DNA from: Jilunia laotingensis
GTDB lineage: Bacteria; Bacteroidota; Bacteroidia; Bacteroidales; Bacteroidaceae
Direction: 5' to 3'
DNA length: 64,000 bases
Assembly (NCBI RefSeq): GCF_014385165.1
Contig: NZ_JACRTF010000001.1
Location: 1,054,001 to 1,118,000, forward strand
Shown here: positions 60,876 to 64,000 of the stretch, piece by piece
Layout of the letters: each line of letters begins with the position of its first letter
Numbering within the stretch: position 1 is the first letter of the stretch
Position numbers and translations under genes: made by a program
Notes under the pieces: model-generated
Told to the model about the DNA's origin: nothing
What the model saw: only the letters and a program-made list of their open reading frames with translations
Databases searched by the model: none

Positions 60876-61325
60876 ATGGATTTATTTGAAAGAGTCAGCG
60901 AAGACATTAAAAACGCAATGAAGGCGAAAGACAAAGTTGCCCTTGAAACATTGAGAAACGTAAAGAAATTCTTCCTTGAAGCAAAAACAGCTCCGGGAGC
61001 AAACGATACTCTCACAGACGATGCTGCACTGAAAATCATCCAGAAGCTTGTAAAACAGGGAAAAGATGCAGCCGAAATCTATGTAGGACAAGGACGACAA
61101 GATTTGGCCGATGCAGAACTTGCTCAGGTAAAAGTGATGGAAGCCTATCTCCCGAAACAAATGACACCGGAAGAATTGGAAGCTGCCATTAAAGAGATTA
61201 TCGCAGAAACAGGAGCCACAAGCGGCAAAGACATGGGCAAAGTGATGGGTGTTGCATCCAAGAAACTTGCCGGACTGGCAGAAGGCCGTGCTATCTCAAC
61301 AAAAGTCAAAGAATTGCTGGGATAA
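60876..61325 (+). CDS. GatB/YqeY-domain protein
   Basis: A 149-aa helical protein (MDLFERVSEDIKNAMKAKDKVALETLRNVKKFFLEAK..., then MGKVMGVASKKLAGLAEGRAISTKVKELL). It matches the YqeY family, related to the tRNA-binding tail of GatB. The function is not established; a tRNA-linked role is inferred from the fold. I start at ATG 60876, and the residues upstream are not conserved. It follows ftsZ by 100 bases. Confidence 0.88.
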   Translation: MDLFERVSEDIKNAMKAKDKVALETLRNVKKFFLEAKTAPGANDTLTDDAALKIIQKLVKQGKDAAEIYVGQGRQDLADAELAQVKVMEAYLPKQMTPEELEAAIKEIIAETGATSGKDMGKVMGVASKKLAGLAEGRAISTKVKELLG

Positions 61326-61414
61326 GAAAAGAATTTCCCTGGTAGCTCAACCATCGCCTTGGACAATCAAGAGATGGGTCATTAGTAAAAGCTATCGGTT
61401 AAATATAGACTCTC

Positions 61415-61487
61415 TTTAGACACGAATTTCACGGTTGCCCCGTGAATAGTTTTAAAGCATATAGCAATCGTGAAATCCATGTCTAAA
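61415..61487. repeat. 24-bp imperfect inverted repeat, possible bidirectional terminator
   Basis: 61415-61438 (begins TTTAGACACGAATTTCACG) matches the reverse of 61464-61487 at 21 of 24 positions, with a 25-nt loop. It lies between convergent genes, which suits a bidirectional terminator. The arms are much longer than usual, and a small palindromic element is an alternative. Confidence 0.6.
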
Positions 61488-61527
61488 AGAAAGTAAATGA
61501 TGACTTGCGCCACAATCATACAAGAAT

Positions 61528-62319
61528 TTATAATATAAGTGCAGCTATTTCAGGTGACAATGCAATACTTCCATCCTCACCGATAACAATAAAATGGGCG
61601 TTAGACAGTGTATTAATAATGTGATGATAAGTCATACTACCCATTCCCCGAAGTCGCTTCAGACTATTCCATCCGTTTCGAGACGTGTACTGCAGAAGTT
61701 CCCGCACTGTCTCCATCCCGGCTTCTCCATACAAAATACTATGGGCACGTGTATCAACAAGATTGTATAAAGGAATATTTGTAGGATCTTCCGTATCATA
61801 TTTGCCAAACATAAGATCCATTACCCGCTTACGGAAAGTAGCGATTCTTCCCGGGTTTTCACCTAATCGCCGAAGAATAGAACTATATGTCTCCACGGCC
61901 TGTGCATACGTCATCCCTCTATTTGCAGCCACCCATGAGATGGGTTTCCCCGAAGAGATGGCGAGGAAGATCTCTCTTTCGCGATCATTCGTAATGAGTT
62001 GACCAAGTTCTTGGATAATGACATGGAAAAGTGGTTGATGTAATTCGGAGGTTCTAAGGAGAAACAGTTCATCGTCAAGCTTGCTAAGAAGTATATCCCT
62101 CTCCCATTCCTTCTCTTTAATGAGTTTTTCCAGATATTCTTCGTTCAATCCTTTTGTTTTGCGCATCTCCCAAAAATGGATCACGCTTTCCTCGTCCAGC
62201 ATCACAACATTTTCGATGACCGAAGATGTCACATAGCCTAAACATTTCCATACGCGGAGAGTAGATTCGGAAACACCGTATTTCTCCGAAAGTCGTTTTA
62301 GAGTAAGCCAATTAGACAT
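61528..62319 (-). CDS. Unidentified HTH regulator (MerR-like plus sigma-4-like)
   Basis: A 263-aa protein. The N-terminus (WLTLKRLSEKYGVSESTLRVWKCLGYVTSSVIENVVMLDEESVIHFWEMR) is a MerR-type winged HTH, followed by a coiled-coil stretch (about 70-95). The middle (NDREREIFLAISSGKPISWVAANRGMTYAQAVETYSSILRRL) resembles sigma region 4. The C-terminal stretch has a helix-hairpin-like SLKRLRGMGSMTYHHIINTL. I start at MSNWLTL (62319); nine upstream residues are not needed. The target is unknown. It is convergent with the yqeY-like gene. Confidence 0.6.
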   Translation of the reverse strand: MSNWLTLKRLSEKYGVSESTLRVWKCLGYVTSSVIENVVMLDEESVIHFWEMRKTKGLNEEYLEKLIKEKEWERDILLSKLDDELFLLRTSELHQPLFHVIIQELGQLITNDREREIFLAISSGKPISWVAANRGMTYAQAVETYSSILRRLGENPGRIATFRKRVMDLMFGKYDTEDPTNIPLYNLVDTRAHSILYGEAGMETVRELLQYTSRNGWNSLKRLRGMGSMTYHHIINTLSNAHFIVIGEDGSIALSPEIAALIL

Positions 62320-62346
62320 ATGACCTCCCTCCTGCCATTCGTTCAC

Positions 62347-62855
62347 AGAATAGGCACATTTCTTTCATAATGCAGCTTAAAGCCTTCTTGATTGTTCTGT
62401 TCATACCTTTTCGAATATTTATGAACGCCCGAATCCTGAGGTATATAGCTTTATATATAAAAGAAGCCGAGCGCTGAGTTCATATTTATCCGACGAAAGG
62501 TACTGGTATACCCGAATTGCTAACAAATATGTTCACACGCTCGACTATACAGTCGGTCGCATGAAACAAAAATGTTGAAGCAATTCCCTTTCGGCTTAAA
62601 TAAAATTACCAGTTTTTTCGTCGTCAAAAGTTGTTCCATCCTGCCGCATTTCTCTTCGGCTTTCAAAAGACAAAGATAGAAAATCCCATCAGAATGACAA
62701 AGAAGTCAACAAGTAATTTTCCGTTTGTAGAAATATAGTTAACCCGAACACATAGAACACAATTTCTGTGAATCAAACAAATAAGAGAAAAAGATATTTG
62801 TTTATTAACCGAATAACCGTACCTTTGTTAGAACAATGATTTAATTTATGGTATT
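62347..62855. other. Intergenic region between HTH regulator and Rpn gene
   Basis: About 510 bases between divergent genes. It holds the Rpn promoter (62797-62827). A small inverted sequence, GACT-ATA-CAGTC, occurs near 62547-62558. No array of the 22/23-bp type and no coding signal is seen. Confidence 0.5.
62797..62827 (+). promoter_or_regulatory. Promoter of Rpn-family gene
   Basis: A TTTG -33 box at 62797-62800 and a TACCTTTG -7 box at 62820-62827, spacing 19, are a close Bacteroides consensus. The gene ATG follows at 62856. Confidence 0.7.
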
Positions 62856-63788
62856 ATGGAAGCAATCGACCAATACATAAGATTCGACTGGGCTATCAAA
62901 CGCCTTCTTAGGCAGAAAGCCAACTTTGACGTATTAGAAGGATTCCTAAGTGTGTTACTGGATGAAGAAGTAAAAATCATCGAGATACTGGAAAGCGAAG
63001 GCAACCAACTAACCGCTGATGACAAGTTCAACCGAGTGGACATCAAGGCAAAGAACGACAAAGGCGAAATCATCATTGTCGAAATACAAAACACACGTGA
63101 ATTGTATTATCTTGAACGCATCCTGTATGGAGTGGCGAAAGCCATCACCGAACATATCTCCTTGGGCGAACGATACCATGAAGTGAAGAAAATCTATTCC
63201 ATCAGCATTCTCTACTTTGATATCGGCAAAGGAGATGATTACCTCTATCATGGACAGAACCATTTCGTAGGTGTACATACAGGCGATCGCCTCCAGGTAA
63301 GTACAAAGCAGAAGAATGCACTCGTACATAAATTACCCGCTGAAGTCTTCCCTGAATATTTCCTGATCCGGGTCAATGAATTCGATAAACTAGCCGTCAC
63401 CCCGCTTGAAGAATGGATTGACTATCTCAAGACCGGCCGTATCCGTCCCGATACCACAGCCCCCGGATTAAAAGAGGCACGTAAAAAGCTGGTTTATTAC
63501 AATATGACCCCGAAAGAAAGACAAGCCTATGATGAACATCTGAGTGCAATCATGATACAAAATGATGTATTGGATTCTGCCAAACTGGAAGGTTTGATAG
63601 AAGGCAGGATGGAAGGATTGCTGGAAGGTAAAATGGAAGGCAAAATAGAAGGCATACAAGAAGGATTGGAAAAAGGTGAGAAGAAAAAGCAAGTCGAAAT
63701 AGCCCGTAACTTGAAGAAAATGGATTTACCTACCGAAACAATCGTTCGTGCCACGGGACTATCAGTCGAAGAAATTGAGCAGATATAG
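62856..63788 (+). CDS. Rpn-family PD-(D/E)XK nuclease (transposase-like)
   Basis: A 310-aa protein of the Rpn / YhgA-like family. Features are RFDWAIKRLLRQKANFDVLEGFLSVLL and the nuclease core NRVDIKAKNDKGEIIIVEIQNTRELYYLERILYG. The Asp and ExQ (standing for ExK) form the catalytic site. The late part has an EG-rich heptad-like repeat (EGLIEGRMEGLLEGKMEGKIEGI). A short terminal HTH-like helix, LPTETIVRATGLSVEEIEQI, ends the protein. Such proteins can promote recombination. Phage defence has also been suggested for relatives. Confidence 0.85.
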   Translation: MEAIDQYIRFDWAIKRLLRQKANFDVLEGFLSVLLDEEVKIIEILESEGNQLTADDKFNRVDIKAKNDKGEIIIVEIQNTRELYYLERILYGVAKAITEHISLGERYHEVKKIYSISILYFDIGKGDDYLYHGQNHFVGVHTGDRLQVSTKQKNALVHKLPAEVFPEYFLIRVNEFDKLAVTPLEEWIDYLKTGRIRPDTTAPGLKEARKKLVYYNMTPKERQAYDEHLSAIMIQNDVLDSAKLEGLIEGRMEGLLEGKMEGKIEGIQEGLEKGEKKKQVEIARNLKKMDLPTETIVRATGLSVEEIEQI

Positions 63789-63936
63789 TACTTATAAAAA
63801 GAAACCTCTTTATAATATGATCGCCTTATTGCATATCATATCTTCATCCTCTAACATGTCAACATATTTCAGCTTTCACTATTTATTCCACAACATCTAT
63901 TAGAACTATTAATCAACTGATAATCAAGACATATAA
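63789..63936. other. Short intergenic region before the terminal array
   Basis: 148 A+T-rich bases between the Rpn-family stop and the phased array. No promoter box or terminator is clear. Confidence 0.4.
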
Positions 63937-64000
63937 GAGACCACTTTTACCTCGGTGATCAACGACCTCTTCATCGGTGAGGAAGAGGTCGTTCATCGGT
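63937..64000 (-). repeat. Array at 22-bp period (TCACCGATGA family), runs off window
   Basis: On the minus strand TCACCGA units begin at 63958 (terminal unit TCACCGAGGTAAAA), 63980 (TCACCGATGAAGAGG), and 64002 (beyond the window). The period is exactly 22 bases. AACGACCTCTTC (63961-63972) pairs perfectly with GAAGAGGTCGTT (63982-63993), so adjacent spacers are complementary. Same family as 31902-32006, in opposite orientation. Confidence 0.8.

Noticed and set aside
1..64000. tRNA or rRNA genes
   Set aside because: No cloverleaf or rRNA-like sequence was noticed in the intergenic regions.

Overview
The window comes from a Bacteroides-type genome. The evidence is promoters of the TTTG / TAnnTTTG form, a hybrid two-component regulator with an AraC output, serine-type sulfatases, a DUF3244 protein, a glycine-lipid acyltransferase pair and Bacteroidales mobile-element families. 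The species cannot be fixed from the sequence alone.

Left edge (5-3352): a contractile tail-sheath gene, a DUF3244 secreted protein, and the C-terminal half of a TPR / coiled-coil / helix-turn-helix membrane regulator. The N-terminal half of that regulator lies 20.5 kb away at 23896-24990, on the same strand and in compatible frame. Between the halves (about 3348-23918) is an integrated mobilizable element bounded by an imperfect 14-bp direct repeat.

Inside the element, from left to right: a tyrosine integrase; a RhuM-like protein; an iteron-like origin with SF3 helicase and primase; a first mobilization module (oriT-like hairpins, RHH accessory protein, HUH relaxase); arsR, cut by an ISAon1-like IS; an outer-membrane barrel gene probably driven by an IS-edge hybrid promoter; a frameshifted gene; a second mobilization module (BtgA-like plus DUF5712 relaxase); an IS110 transposase; HTH / DUF3876 genes; an unknown HEPN-like protein; a 5'-truncated second integrase fused head to head with a 5'-truncated permease; and arsC. 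The element is therefore a mosaic of at least two mobile units and two IS elements, and it has broken an arsenic-resistance operon.

The region 25462-36195 is a sulfatase locus: a glutaminase-like (DUF4964/5127/4965/1793) protein and two S1 sulfatases in one operon, with a 1332-aa hybrid two-component regulator upstream. Next, on the minus strand, is a dut / TPR lipoprotein / DUF4292 / EnvC-like operon. It is divergent from dgt. The glsB/glsA-like lipid genes, an ECF sigma factor and an HU-like protein follow.

From 45555 to 60775 is a complete division and cell-wall cluster: rsmH, ftsL-like, ftsI, murE, mraY, murD, ftsW, murG, murC, ftsQ, ftsA, ftsZ. It is followed by a yqeY-like gene, an unidentified HTH regulator and an Rpn-family nuclease.

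The most unusual structure is two families of short, strictly phased intergenic arrays. One is four 14-bp palindromes at exactly 23-bp spacing, present at two loci (25195 and 44785). The other is TCACCGATGA-type units at exactly 22-bp spacing, present at two loci (31902 and 63937, the latter running off the window). Neither is CRISPR, coding, or a known feature that I recognise.
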